From: Bacteroides oleiciplenus YIT 12058
GTDB lineage: Bacteria > Bacteroidota > Bacteroidia > Bacteroidales > Bacteroidaceae
Length of the DNA: 64,000 nt
Assembly: GCF_000315485.1 (NCBI RefSeq)
Contig: NZ_JH992941.1
Span: forward strand, 1,333,312-1,397,311
Direction of reading: 5' to 3'
The notes below the pieces were generated by a model that worked only from the letters and a program-made list of their open reading frames with translations, was not told the origin of the DNA and made no database searches. The position numbers were made by a program, and so were the translations under genes. Shown here one piece after another: positions 9,451 through 19,112 of this stretch (position 1 is the stretch's first letter; the number at the start of each line of letters is the position of its first letter).

Positions 9451-10803
9451 TTATTCTGTAGCTGCCGACTTTGCATTCCATACCAGCAACGCCAGCACTA
9501 CTGACAACAGCGCCGCCCCAATCCAGAACCAGTTGATGTAGGTGAAGTCATACGTATCTACTCCGTTCACTACGGTCTTATGCCCTTCTATCAGCACACC
9601 GCTCATTACATCCTGCAATCCTGCACCGATGTAACTGGCGATGCCTACTACTCCCAAAGCGGCTCCCGAAGCATTGCGCGGGGCTATGTCAACAGCCATT
9701 AGTCCGCCGAGGAAGCAAATCAGTACACCGATGCCTATCCCAAACAGTATCATCGCCAGGGCATCCAGCCAGAAATGTACGCCGGGCACCAGTAGAAACA
9801 GGCAAAGCGCCAGTACATTCATTAATCCAAATATAAGTGCCGGTGCATTGCGCCGCCCCTTAAACAGTTTGTCTGAGATTACCCCGGAAAGCATGGTACC
9901 TATGATGCCACATACTGAACTGATAGAGATAATAAAACTGGCATCCAATGTTGAGTAACCTTTCTGTGCCTCCAGATAAAATATCCCCCAGCTATTCACC
10001 GCATAACGGCTGATGTACATGAATGCACTGCTGAGGGCAAGTATCCAGATTGCCGGATTCCTTAATACGGCTTTCTGCGCACGATTAAATTCTTTCGTCT
10101 CCAGTGCACTCATCACTTTCTTTTCTTTTGGTGCGTTGACCGGAGGAAGCCCCTTGCTTTCCGGTGTATCGTGGAAGAAGCGCCAGATAAGTAACGTACC
10201 TACTAACCCTACCATGCCTGCACCCAGAAATCCGTAACGCCATCCGAGCGCACTCACGATGGAGGCCACAATGATGAACGTCATTGCTTCACCTATGTTG
10301 TGACTGGCACTCCAGAAACCATAAAATGAACCGCGTTCCTTGTCTGTGAACCAGCGTGATAATCCTACAACACAGGATGCCGCTCCCATAGACTGAAACC
10401 AACCGCTGATGCCCCATAATATGGCAAACAGTATGAATGAGTTCACAAAGCCCAGACACAGGTTTACCAATGCTGTCACCAGCAACCCCGTTGACATGAA
10501 GCGGTTGATGTTGCTTCTGTCCGCTAAGAAACCGTTGGAGAACTTACCTATGGCATAGGTGAAGAATAGTACAGAGCCGATGATGCCCAATTCTGTTTCG
10601 GAGAAGATGCCTTCATCTACAATCGGCTTCTTAACGATGTTCAGGCTCAGGCGACATACATAGTACATACTATATCCAAGGGTTGCCGCAAGGAAAGTCG
10701 ACCATTGCAGACGCTTCAACTGATGCTTCTGTTCGGGCAAAGATTCCCCGTTACAAGGTGCCGGAGCCGACACCTTGTAAAAATCAATGATATGTTTTAA
10801 CAT
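9451..10803 (-). CDS. glpT: GlpT/UhpT-type organophosphate:phosphate antiporter
   Basis: A 450-residue major facilitator protein with about 12 predicted membrane segments. It matches the organophosphate:phosphate antiporter family (GlpT, UhpT, PgtP): SMYYVCRLSLNIVKKPIVDEG in the first helix region, then FTYAIGKFSNGFLADRSN (the MFS loop 2-3 motif), WFQSMGAASCVVGLSRWF and SHNIGEAMTFI. GlpT imports glycerol-3-phosphate in exchange for phosphate. It is the last main gene of an operon, 11 bp after a GDPD phosphodiesterase, whose product would be glycerol-3-phosphate. That placement favours GlpT over UhpT. The assignment rests on family resemblance plus context; the substrate is inferred. Confidence 0.8.
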   Translation of the reverse strand: MLKHIIDFYKVSAPAPCNGESLPEQKHQLKRLQWSTFLAATLGYSMYYVCRLSLNIVKKPIVDEGIFSETELGIIGSVLFFTYAIGKFSNGFLADRSNINRFMSTGLLVTALVNLCLGFVNSFILFAILWGISGWFQSMGAASCVVGLSRWFTDKERGSFYGFWSASHNIGEAMTFIIVASIVSALGWRYGFLGAGMVGLVGTLLIWRFFHDTPESKGLPPVNAPKEKKVMSALETKEFNRAQKAVLRNPAIWILALSSAFMYISRYAVNSWGIFYLEAQKGYSTLDASFIISISSVCGIIGTMLSGVISDKLFKGRRNAPALIFGLMNVLALCLFLLVPGVHFWLDALAMILFGIGIGVLICFLGGLMAVDIAPRNASGAALGVVGIASYIGAGLQDVMSGVLIEGHKTVVNGVDTYDFTYINWFWIGAALLSVVLALLVWNAKSAATE

Positions 10804-10814
10804 GCTTTCCTTCT

Positions 10815-11720
10815 TTAGTTGTGCAGTTTTTTATCCTTTAAGTATTGCAGCAATATAGCGGGACGGTCCGTCTGAATCAGTTTTGCTCCTTGGTTGATGA
10901 TCCATCCCCAGCTCTCGTCCGGCTGATGTAGCTCTACGGCACGGTCATCATCATGTCCGCCACAAAGCTCGGGCCAGAGGGAATTGATGAATATCTTTGC
11001 TCCACTGTCGTGAACCTTCTTGATGAGGCGCTGCACTTCGGGGCTGTCGTTGTTGAAGACCAACTCAAAAGCCTGTGGCTTCATGTGTTTCAGATACCCG
11101 TCGATGATAGCTTCTGCTCCCTCTTTGTGTAACTGGATAACAGGCATGAAAATCATCTTATCCAACACTTCGCCATGTTCGGCTTTCACTTGTTCGTAGG
11201 GTAATTCCGCTTTCATAATACATTGCTCTACGGTGCCTGTTTTCTCAAGAATGGCATATGCTTCTTTGAAGTAATCATAGCCTTTATCTACGTTTACCAT
11301 AATCTTGCCTTTACATAATTCCATCACCTCTTCAAAAGTAGGTACCAGATGTCGGGTCTTATGTCCGGCTCCATTTCTCATTTGAAACTGGTGAAGTTCC
11401 TCTAAAGTATAATCTTCGGGTTTGCCTTTACCGGTAGTGGTACGGTCTATTGTTTTGTCGTGCATCAAAATGAGGCATCCATCTTTAGTCCGTTTCAAAT
11501 CAATTTCCACCATATCTACTCCCATATCGATGCAATTCTGAATAGCTTGCAATGAGTTTTCAGGAGCATTCCGCCAGTCTGCACGGTGAGAAACTACTAA
11601 AACAACTTTATCTGCAGGTTCGTGAAACGCTTGGCAAATCTTATCGACAGGTTGTTGTCCGAATAAAGCAACAGTGTATAATGATAAGAGGCAACTTAGT
11701 AAAAAGACATTCCTTTTCAT
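10815..11720 (-). CDS. glpQ: Glycerophosphodiester phosphodiesterase (GDPD family), secreted
   Basis: I place the start at the ATG at 11720 (MKRNVFLLSCLL), which opens a signal peptide; an upstream in-frame ATG at 11741 would add seven residues and overlap the MBL gene. The protein is about 301 residues with the GDPD TIM-barrel pattern: SHRADWRNAPENS (His45-Arg46, Glu54), MVEIDLKRTKDG (Glu72, Asp74) and LMHDKTIDRTT (His87). These match the metal and general-acid/base residues of GlpQ. It would cleave glycerophosphodiesters to glycerol-3-phosphate plus an alcohol in the periplasm. The next gene is the GlpT-type importer, so the pair fits cleavage followed by uptake. Confidence 0.85.
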   Translation of the reverse strand: MKRNVFLLSCLLSLYTVALFGQQPVDKICQAFHEPADKVVLVVSHRADWRNAPENSLQAIQNCIDMGVDMVEIDLKRTKDGCLILMHDKTIDRTTTGKGKPEDYTLEELHQFQMRNGAGHKTRHLVPTFEEVMELCKGKIMVNVDKGYDYFKEAYAILEKTGTVEQCIMKAELPYEQVKAEHGEVLDKMIFMPVIQLHKEGAEAIIDGYLKHMKPQAFELVFNNDSPEVQRLIKKVHDSGAKIFINSLWPELCGGHDDDRAVELHQPDESWGWIINQGAKLIQTDRPAILLQYLKDKKLHN

Positions 11721-11728
11721 GGTTATTA

Positions 11729-12931
11729 TTATTTTATGCATTTAAATATTTCTGATTTATATAGTATGCGGCTTTCCGATATGGGAACCATGTCATTAAA
11801 GACATACATGCGATATTCATCGCCTCCGGGATACACACGTACCATGATATGTCCTTGATGTGATGCCATCCTGTCGACTATATCACCGATGACGATTTTA
11901 GTGGCCGGATGCATATTGGTGGAAAATACATTTCGTTCTTCCGGGTAGATTTCTTTAGAGAAGAGGCGATGCAATACAGTATGGTTGGGATGTAAAGCAT
12001 CCCAGGTTGACATAATAATGTTCCGGGGTGATAAATTCCGAAGAAAGTTCTCATTGGTTCCGTCTTCATATCCATGGTGATTTAAGACAGCCACTTCTAC
12101 TTTGCCTACAACATCGGTAACCGGAGTTTCTATATCATGCCACTTCGGACGTCCCGGACGGGGAAAGCCGGGAATATCTCCTCCCGTATAATAATCAAAC
12201 GAACCATAACTTAGTTTTATGACACAACTATACATGTTTTCTCTTGGCATTTCCTTTTGCGGATAGCTCTTCCGGGTTGGAAATAATGAACTGCTTCCTG
12301 CTTTTCCGTTCCATATCTGTCCATTAGCATATATGTTTCGTACATAGAAAGACGGGTACTTTTCCGGCTCATAGCATAATCTGAACTGCTCGCAGGAGCC
12401 TACTGAGAATGTTTCACGTCTGCTTTGGTCAATAACTGTGTTTATAAACTGATGATAGTTGGCGTAGCAAGAGTCTTTTGCAGGAGGAGGCATGAAATCA
12501 TCTCCTCTGTCCACAATGACGCTGGCCGGAAAACTCTGGTATACTTCAGAGATACCGGTCAGATAATACCTGCCTTTATTCTCTTTTTTATGAAACCAGC
12601 TACCTATATGATCCGCATGATAATGCGTCAGAAGATAATAATCAATAGATTCTTTGTTCTTAGGGATGAAGAAGCGGATGTAATCAGCAATCCACTCACC
12701 AGCCCTTTGGGTGGTGTCAGGTTTCGCGGTAACGACTCTTTCACCGGTCCTGTTATTGTCTCCTGCATCAATCAGCATGGTACTTCCATCGGGCAATATG
12801 CAGAATGTACAATCTCCCTTTCCGGTGTTGATGTGATGAATATCCAGATAACCCTCTTTCCATTGAGGTAATTCTTGCGAAGAAGCACATACGGTTACTA
12901 AGGCAAATAGTAATCCCCAAATATATTTCAT
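11729..12931 (-). CDS. Secreted metallo-beta-lactamase-fold hydrolase
   Basis: The start is taken at ATG 12931 (MKYIWGLLFALVTV, a signal peptide); the upstream in-frame ATG at 12979 lies in an inverted repeat and would add a non-signal extension. The mature part begins WKEGYLDIHHINTGKGDCTF, typical of ComEC/phosphodiesterase-like MBL proteins. It holds LLTHYHADHIGSW, giving His103, His105, Asp107 and His108 as zinc ligands, and later an LNHHGYEDG segment. The family includes phosphorylcholine esterases and other phosphodiesterases. Placed between SusD and a GDPD enzyme, it may trim a phospho-decorated substrate before the GDPD acts; this is inference. About 400 residues. Confidence 0.75.
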   Translation of the reverse strand: MKYIWGLLFALVTVCASSQELPQWKEGYLDIHHINTGKGDCTFCILPDGSTMLIDAGDNNRTGERVVTAKPDTTQRAGEWIADYIRFFIPKNKESIDYYLLTHYHADHIGSWFHKKENKGRYYLTGISEVYQSFPASVIVDRGDDFMPPPAKDSCYANYHQFINTVIDQSRRETFSVGSCEQFRLCYEPEKYPSFYVRNIYANGQIWNGKAGSSSLFPTRKSYPQKEMPRENMYSCVIKLSYGSFDYYTGGDIPGFPRPGRPKWHDIETPVTDVVGKVEVAVLNHHGYEDGTNENFLRNLSPRNIIMSTWDALHPNHTVLHRLFSKEIYPEERNVFSTNMHPATKIVIGDIVDRMASHQGHIMVRVYPGGDEYRMYVFNDMVPISESRILYKSEIFKCIK

Positions 12932-12956
12932 GTTTTCAGGTTTGAAAGAGAAGGGC

Positions 12957-13027
12957 GTGCCAAAAGCCACTTTGTGCATTTCGGGCGAATGATTATTTGC
13001 CTACACATAGTGCAATACTTTTGGCAC
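12957..13027. promoter_or_regulatory. Intercistronic inverted repeat between susD and the MBL gene
   Basis: GTGCCAAAAG (12957-12966) and CTTTTGGCAC (13018-13027) are perfect 10-bp arms with a 51-bp loop. The loop itself holds smaller complementary words (TTTGTGCA, TAGTGCAA). It fills most of the gap between the susD stop and the MBL start. It may attenuate or stabilise the mRNA after susCD. No T tract follows on the minus strand. Confidence 0.4.
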
Positions 13028-13051
13028 AACCTCACTTGATAAATACTCAGA

Positions 13052-14443
13052 TTAATTATATCCCGGATTCTGGGGGAATGTTTCCGGATTGTTCACCAGG
13101 TCGACCTCCGTTTTGGGTATCGGATATAAATACTCATTTTTAGTTATCGTGAAACCTACTCTTGCCATGGCCTCTATTGCCGTATCGGTGCGGATTAAAT
13201 CGAACCAACGATGCAACTCGAACGGGAACTCTAAACGGCGTTCTTCTAATACTGCCTTGCGAAAGGCACTTTGGTCTTTCAAGTCCGTTATTTTATACTC
13301 TACTGCTTTTGCGCGTTTGCGAACCAGATTCAGGCAGTTCAGTGCTTTGCTGGTGTCGGAACCCTCGTAAGTGATTTCATTATGAGCTTCCGCACACATC
13401 AGCAGTATATCCGCCCATCTGAGTAATGGCAAATCAAATCCGACCTTAGCCGTGGTAGCGTCGAATGTATCGTAATACTTGGCAATTACATTATTATTGG
13501 CATCTACCCTTTTATATTCAATCATTGCTTTGCGTTCGTCCGTGTTTCCATAGGATGCCAGAAGTTGATTGTCAATGACTGATTTATCTTTAAAATAGTC
13601 GTTATATCCATGTCCTTCTCCCAAAACAGATTTTGAGTAGCGGACAGCAAACAGGATTTCTTTGTTCATTTCCTTGCTTACATCAAAAACATCCGCTACG
13701 GTATTCTGCAACCCGTATTGAGATGAGTAGTCTTTGATTATGTTGTCCAACAAAGATGCTGCCGAGGGCCATTTCTGTTGTGTCAGATAAACTTTTGCCA
13801 GTAATGCTTTGGCAGCTACAGAGGTGGCTCGTCCCAGATTGTCATCATCATAAGAAGAAACAAGCATACCGGATGCTCTTTCTAAATCTTCTTCTATAGT
13901 TTTGTAAATCTCTGACATTGCACTGCGTCCGTAACCTTTAGCTTCGGCAGCTGTCACTGGTTTCAGGATCAAAGGCGCATTTCCCCAAAGACGGACGATA
14001 TTGAAATATGCCAAAGCCCGCAGGAAGCTGGCTTCTCCTTCATATTGTTTTTTAAGGTCGGCGTTAGTTACTACGTCTATATTTGCCAGTACATTGTTGC
14101 ATCTGTATATTTGGTTATATAATTCTTTCCATGCATACCGCACGACGTTATTCCCGGATGTGACGGTAAAGTTGTCTATGAAGTAGAACATGCCTGCTGC
14201 TCCGCCGGGATTAATATCTTCCACATTATCGGACCTTAATTCCATAAGCGAAATGAAATATTCTCCATACTGATATGTTCCCTGTAGCGAAGCATAACAG
14301 GCTGATAGGGCAGAGTTTATATCTGAAGTGTTTTTATAATAATTTGCTGAGGATGCCTCGGATATAGGTGTCAGGTCCAAAAAGTCACTGCATCCACTGA
14401 GCAGTAAAGACGCAAAAGCTACAATATAATATTTGATTTTCAT
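13052..14443 (-). CDS. RagB/SusD family nutrient-binding lipoprotein
   Basis: A 463-residue lipoprotein; the signal MKIKYYIVAFASLLLSGCSDF places the lipid-anchored Cys at residue 18. The N-terminal part has FLDLTPISEASSANYYKN, and the body is rich in TPR-like helices. The C-terminal part has LPLLRWADILLMCAEAHNEI, RKAVLEERRLEFPFELHRWFDLIR and a final YLYPIPKTEVDLVNNPETFPQNPGY, the classic SusD ending. SusD proteins form the lid over a SusC channel and bind substrate at the cell surface. It starts 12 bp after the susC stop. The following genes encode phospho-active enzymes, so the ligand may be a phosphodiester rather than a plain glycan. Confidence 0.93.
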   Translation of the reverse strand: MKIKYYIVAFASLLLSGCSDFLDLTPISEASSANYYKNTSDINSALSACYASLQGTYQYGEYFISLMELRSDNVEDINPGGAAGMFYFIDNFTVTSGNNVVRYAWKELYNQIYRCNNVLANIDVVTNADLKKQYEGEASFLRALAYFNIVRLWGNAPLILKPVTAAEAKGYGRSAMSEIYKTIEEDLERASGMLVSSYDDDNLGRATSVAAKALLAKVYLTQQKWPSAASLLDNIIKDYSSQYGLQNTVADVFDVSKEMNKEILFAVRYSKSVLGEGHGYNDYFKDKSVIDNQLLASYGNTDERKAMIEYKRVDANNNVIAKYYDTFDATTAKVGFDLPLLRWADILLMCAEAHNEITYEGSDTSKALNCLNLVRKRAKAVEYKITDLKDQSAFRKAVLEERRLEFPFELHRWFDLIRTDTAIEAMARVGFTITKNEYLYPIPKTEVDLVNNPETFPQNPGYN

Positions 14444-14454
14444 ATTTTGATTAT

Positions 14455-17400
14455 TTAAAAGGTTACGTTTAATCCGAATACGAATGATTTAGACAGAGGG
14501 TATGTTCCGTAATCAAGGCCCGGTGTTAATGAATTTCCTTTCATATTTACTTCCGGGTTGTATCCACTGTATTTAGTGAAAGTGAAAGGGTTTTGAGTTG
14601 AGAAATAGACTCTGGCACGGCTGATGCCTGCATTAGTCAGCCATGACTTTGGCAGAGTATATCCAAAAGTGATATTTTTAATTCTCAAATAAGAGCCATC
14701 TTCAATATGCCAGGTAGAAGTTGTGCCATTCATACCGGTTGCACTTCTATTTGCACGTATCACCTGACCATTACCCGGATTGTTTTCTGACTGCCAACGA
14801 TTCAATGCATCTGCCTGACAGTTGTTTCCTCCTTCCATATTGTCAATGTAACGGCGGAATATATTGGCAATCTTATTACCTTGCACCCCTTGTAAAGCAA
14901 CTGAAAGATCGAACCATTTATATTTCAGTTCCGTGGAAAAGCCATATGTGAAATCAGGCATATAATTACCTGTAATGGTACGGTCGTTTTCATCAATTTC
15001 CATATTGCCATCCATATCCTTAAAGCGGAAGTCTCCAGGTTTTGCACCATTGACGTGAGCATATTTACGCTGGCTCTTATCTGGATTCTGGGAATTATCA
15101 ATTTCTGCCTGATTGGCAAATACACCGTCTGTTACCAAGGTGTAGTAATTACCGATGGGTTCTCCGACTTTAGTTATGAAAGTGACACTCTCAGAGGTGG
15201 TAATCATCTCGTCGGCACCACCGAGGTCTTTTACCTCATTGCGGTTGGCAGATATATTAAAGCGGTTGTTCCATGTGAAGTCTCCCCAGGTATTTGTCGT
15301 AGAAATGGCAAATTCAACACCTTTATTATTAACTTTTCCGATATTCATGGGTACTGTGCTAAATCCTGAGAATTCAACAACCGGTACATTCAGTAACATA
15401 TCAGTCGTGTTACTATTATACAGGTCCAGTTCCAATGTCAGCATATTGAACAGCCCTATCTCCAAACCGAGATTGAACATAGCTGTCTTCTCCCAACCTA
15501 AATCGGGATTTCCGGCTGTTGCAGGGCGCAAACCACTGGACAAAGCGCCATCACCTTTCCCAAATACATAATTGTCTTCCTGTAATGTAGCGTAATACTC
15601 GTAATTGCCTATATTAAAATTACCACTGATACCATAGCTTGCCCGCAGTTTCAAAGATGAAAGCCACTTTATGTCTTTCATAAAATCCTCTTCACTGATA
15701 TACCATCCGGCAGAAGCTGAAGGGAACATACCCCACCGATTGTTTTTCCCGAAACGGGAAGAACCGTCGGCACGCATTGCGGCTGAGAGTAGATATTTTC
15801 CTTTATAAGAATACTGCACACGTGCCAAGGCTGATAATAATGACCATTCATAGGCTGTTGCGCTCCAGCTTGTGATGGCCGATGCTGCGTTCATTGTGTG
15901 TACCAAGTCATTGGGATAACCATTACCGGCAATTAATGAAGTGTTGACGGATTCTTTCTGTGCACTCCATCCGGCTATGGCCGACAGATTGTGTACTCCT
16001 TTGATTGTTGTGGTATATGATAGTGTGTTTTCCCATATCCAGTTCAACATATTCTTATCCCGTTTTGAACCTTCAGGTACTGAGGGCGGAAGTCTGTCTA
16101 ATGAAGTCGGTAGAGTAGAGGGTCTGTAATAAGAGCGGCTATAGCTGTTGAAGTCCACGCCAAAACTTGTCTTGAACTTCAGGTTCTTATACAGTTCATA
16201 CTCACCGTAAACATTTCCCATGAACCGGTAGCGTTTCATCTGATCTTCCTTTTCATTTGCCAGAGCTACAGGGTTAATGATTTGCGGATGTCTATACTGC
16301 CAGTTCCATTGGTCGAAATTATAAGATCCATCGGCATTGTATACCGGCATGACGGGTGACATGGCTAAAGCTGAAGCCACAATTGTTTCTTCTTTATATC
16401 TGTCTTCAGTCGGAACAATGTTATATACTGAGTAATTAAAAGAAAGGTTGGTGCCAAATGTGAATCTTTTATAGTTGGCGTCTACTTTTCCTCTGGCTCC
16501 CATCTGTTCAAAGTCCGATCCGATAACGATTCCTTGCTCTTTCATGTAATTACCGGAGATGAAATATCTGGCTGCTTTGTTTCCTCCGGATAAGGAGAGA
16601 TTATGGCTTGTGACAAGGCCGGTTCTCATAACTTCGTCCTGCCAGTCTGTATTTGTCAGTCCGGTTTTGCCATTAATATATGGCATAATCTCGGGAGGAA
16701 GCAAATATGCCTGATTGATTACATCCGGTTTATTCCCTAATTTCTGGTTACGTACCTCATTGGAGTCGTCGATACTGCCTTCAATGCCTTTGCTTGCTAA
16801 CAAATCAAGGTAAGCATTATTGTGCCCGTCATAAGAGAGCCATGCATATTCATAGGCATCCAGCATATCTATCTTTTTGGTTCGTTGCTGGAAGCCTGCA
16901 TAACCGTCGTATTGTACGGTTGGTTTCAGGTTTTTACCTTCTTTGCCTTGCTTGGTGGTAATGATAACAACGCCATTGGCACCTCTTGAACCGTAAATTG
17001 CCGCCGCCGAAGCATCTTTCAATACTTCAATAGACTCAATGTCATTCATGTTGATTGAACTTAGAGGGGATACATTCTGTCCTGTTCCGCTGCCGGCTTC
17101 GTTGGACATCGGGAAACCATCAACTACATACAATAGGTCTGTACCGGCAGTAATACTGCCACTACCTCTGACTTTGATAGATAGTCCGCCTCCGGGAATT
17201 CCATTGGGTTGTGTCACCTGTACACCGGCCATTTTACCGACAAGGGCTTGGTCGACACTGGAAACCGGAGCAGTCAATTCACTGGCTTTCATTGAAGATA
17301 TGGAAGTCGTAACATCACGTTTGCGTTGTACGCCGTATCCTACGACAACTACTTCATCCAGCATCTCGCTATCTTCCTTCAAGGTTACTTTTGATAGAGC

Positions 17401-17931
17401 CCTGTCACCTGCCTTGAACTCCAATGTCTTGTAACCGATGAATGAAATGGTAATTTGTGCATCTTCCGGAACATTGGCCAGTGTATACTCGCCGTCTACA
17501 TTGGTGATGGTGCCCAGAGTGGTTCCTTTCACCGCGATGCTTGCTCCGATCACCGTTTCTCCCTTTTCATCGACAATCGTTCCGGTAATCGTCTTAGTTT
17601 TCTGATTTACAGCCTCCTTCTGCAACAGTACTACTACATTGTCTTTCTCCATTCTGTAAGTAAGCTCCTTTCCTGCCAGCACTTTCTGCAAAGTCTGTTC
17701 GATGGTGGCGTTGCTTACGTTGAAGGAGACAGGCTGATCGAGCCCTGCCAGCTTCTCGTTGTAGAAGAACTTGTAGTCACTTACCTGCTCAATCTTTTTC
17801 AATGCGGCACGCAACGGCGTGTTTTCCACAGTGACGGTGATCTGCGAGAAGAGATTGAATGATACACTCAAGAACAAGGTGAGGCAAAGCGCCCGCATAG
17901 TTCTTAGATTCTTTGGTTTCCTGTTTTTCAT
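14455..17931 (-). CDS. SusC-type TonB-dependent transporter with STN signalling domain
   Basis: The start is set at ATG 17931 (MKNRKPKNLRTMRALCL, basic then hydrophobic), rather than 17988. Order: signal peptide; STN domain (TVENTPLRAALKKIEQVSDY); carboxypeptidase D-like regulatory domain (KTITGTIVDEKGETVIGASI); TonB box region with DEVVVVGYGVQRKRDVT; plug (IRGSGSITAGTDLLYVVDGF, IEVLKDASAAAIYGSRGANG); and a 22-strand barrel ending in NVTF. About 1158 residues. The STN domain is the part that contacts a FecR-type anti-sigma factor, and the FecR and ECF sigma genes lie directly upstream. Substrate binding at the surface would thus raise transcription of the locus. Substrate is inferred from the downstream GDPD and GlpT-type genes. 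Confidence 0.95.
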   Translation of the reverse strand: MKNRKPKNLRTMRALCLTLFLSVSFNLFSQITVTVENTPLRAALKKIEQVSDYKFFYNEKLAGLDQPVSFNVSNATIEQTLQKVLAGKELTYRMEKDNVVVLLQKEAVNQKTKTITGTIVDEKGETVIGASIAVKGTTLGTITNVDGEYTLANVPEDAQITISFIGYKTLEFKAGDRALSKVTLKEDSEMLDEVVVVGYGVQRKRDVTTSISSMKASELTAPVSSVDQALVGKMAGVQVTQPNGIPGGGLSIKVRGSGSITAGTDLLYVVDGFPMSNEAGSGTGQNVSPLSSINMNDIESIEVLKDASAAAIYGSRGANGVVIITTKQGKEGKNLKPTVQYDGYAGFQQRTKKIDMLDAYEYAWLSYDGHNNAYLDLLASKGIEGSIDDSNEVRNQKLGNKPDVINQAYLLPPEIMPYINGKTGLTNTDWQDEVMRTGLVTSHNLSLSGGNKAARYFISGNYMKEQGIVIGSDFEQMGARGKVDANYKRFTFGTNLSFNYSVYNIVPTEDRYKEETIVASALAMSPVMPVYNADGSYNFDQWNWQYRHPQIINPVALANEKEDQMKRYRFMGNVYGEYELYKNLKFKTSFGVDFNSYSRSYYRPSTLPTSLDRLPPSVPEGSKRDKNMLNWIWENTLSYTTTIKGVHNLSAIAGWSAQKESVNTSLIAGNGYPNDLVHTMNAASAITSWSATAYEWSLLSALARVQYSYKGKYLLSAAMRADGSSRFGKNNRWGMFPSASAGWYISEEDFMKDIKWLSSLKLRASYGISGNFNIGNYEYYATLQEDNYVFGKGDGALSSGLRPATAGNPDLGWEKTAMFNLGLEIGLFNMLTLELDLYNSNTTDMLLNVPVVEFSGFSTVPMNIGKVNNKGVEFAISTTNTWGDFTWNNRFNISANRNEVKDLGGADEMITTSESVTFITKVGEPIGNYYTLVTDGVFANQAEIDNSQNPDKSQRKYAHVNGAKPGDFRFKDMDGNMEIDENDRTITGNYMPDFTYGFSTELKYKWFDLSVALQGVQGNKIANIFRRYIDNMEGGNNCQADALNRWQSENNPGNGQVIRANRSATGMNGTTSTWHIEDGSYLRIKNITFGYTLPKSWLTNAGISRARVYFSTQNPFTFTKYSGYNPEVNMKGNSLTPGLDYGTYPLSKSFVFGLNVTF

Positions 17932-18027
17932 ATCAAATAAATTAAGTTGGTTTGATAGGTATACAGGCTTCCTTGTGTCGCTGTCCAAGCGGCTGTCCTC
18001 TTTTAACTCACATTAACAAACCAACGG

Positions 18028-19047
18028 CTATTTCTCCTTTAATATAATGACTGAATCCTCCACTTCGTAGCGGAATGGAGAAGTCAGCATGACGATGTTC
18101 AAAGCGTTCTGTATACCTCCACCGGGGATAGTGCCGGTGAAACGTTCTTCTGATATCTTGGGTGAGTCGATGCGTATCGTGACGTCGTAGACCCGGGAAA
18201 GGGCTTTCATGATATTCTCCAGAGATTCGTTCTGGAAGTAGAGGTTGCCTTTCGTCCAACTTACGTAGTCGTCGGGGTAGACTTTCTCAGTACTCAGTTT
18301 GCGGGTGGACTTGTTATAGTTTATCTTTTCTCCGGGACTTAGGGTGGTAGAAGTGGATGGTGTGTGAATACCGACTTTTCCTTCCAGCAGGACGACAGTC
18401 ACATCCTGGTCGTTGCTGTAGGCGCAGACGTTGAATACCGTACCCATTACTTTAACTTCCAGTTCGCCCACCTGCACGATGAAGGTGCGGCGGATGTCGT
18501 GTGCCACTTTGAAGTAACCTTCTCCTTCCAGTTGCACCCGGCGTTCGTTTGTTCCGAAGTCGCTCAGATAGCTGAGTTGGGAGGCAGAGTTCAGGATGAC
18601 GTCTGTACCATCAGGTAGAACTACAGTGGCTTTATCGCCCTTGTCGGCTTTCACAATGAAGGGGGAACGGGCTTTATCGGTATTGGAGATACTCAGAATA
18701 TTGTAAGTGAAGAAGGCGATGCAGATGGGAATGCAAATCATAGCCGCCCACCTTGCCCAGGCGGGAATCAGTGCTTTGTCCGGAGTGCGCTTCACGGCGG
18801 GCTGTTGTGGTGTGCGAGACTCAGAGATGCCGGAAGATTCTTTGAGGACTTCCATCTTAATCCTGGCAAACATCTTATCGCGCAGGGCGGGATTGATGTC
18901 GGCGGCGGATTTCTCAAATTCTTTCTCCCACCATCCTGCCAGTTGGGCATTGTTGCGTATCCATCCTGCCAGTTCGCTGATTTCCACTTCTGTGATGTCT
19001 CCTGCGAAGTACTTCTCGGCTAAGTTCTTATAATATTCTTTTTCCAT
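18028..19047 (-). CDS. FecR-family anti-sigma factor
   Basis: A 339-residue inner-membrane protein. The N-terminal cytoplasmic part (LAEKYFAGDITEVEISELAGW) is the sigma-binding region. One membrane segment lies near residues 92-112 (WAAMICIPICIAFFTYNIL). The periplasmic FecR domain follows (FIVKADKGDKATVVLPDGTDVILNSASQLSY), and a C-terminal DUF4974-like domain (LYFQNESLENIMKALSRVYD, FTGTIPGGGIQNALNIVM) that resembles an STN domain in sequence. It passes the signal from the SusC STN domain to the ECF sigma factor. It lies 65 bp after the sigma gene and 96 bp before the susC start. Confidence 0.93.
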   Translation of the reverse strand: MEKEYYKNLAEKYFAGDITEVEISELAGWIRNNAQLAGWWEKEFEKSAADINPALRDKMFARIKMEVLKESSGISESRTPQQPAVKRTPDKALIPAWARWAAMICIPICIAFFTYNILSISNTDKARSPFIVKADKGDKATVVLPDGTDVILNSASQLSYLSDFGTNERRVQLEGEGYFKVAHDIRRTFIVQVGELEVKVMGTVFNVCAYSNDQDVTVVLLEGKVGIHTPSTSTTLSPGEKINYNKSTRKLSTEKVYPDDYVSWTKGNLYFQNESLENIMKALSRVYDVTIRIDSPKISEERFTGTIPGGGIQNALNIVMLTSPFRYEVEDSVIILKEK

Positions 19048-19112
19048 CTTCTCTTACTTATTTCTATATGTGTATACAGTTACTTCCATCCTCTTGTCCA
19101 ATGATGCCATTA

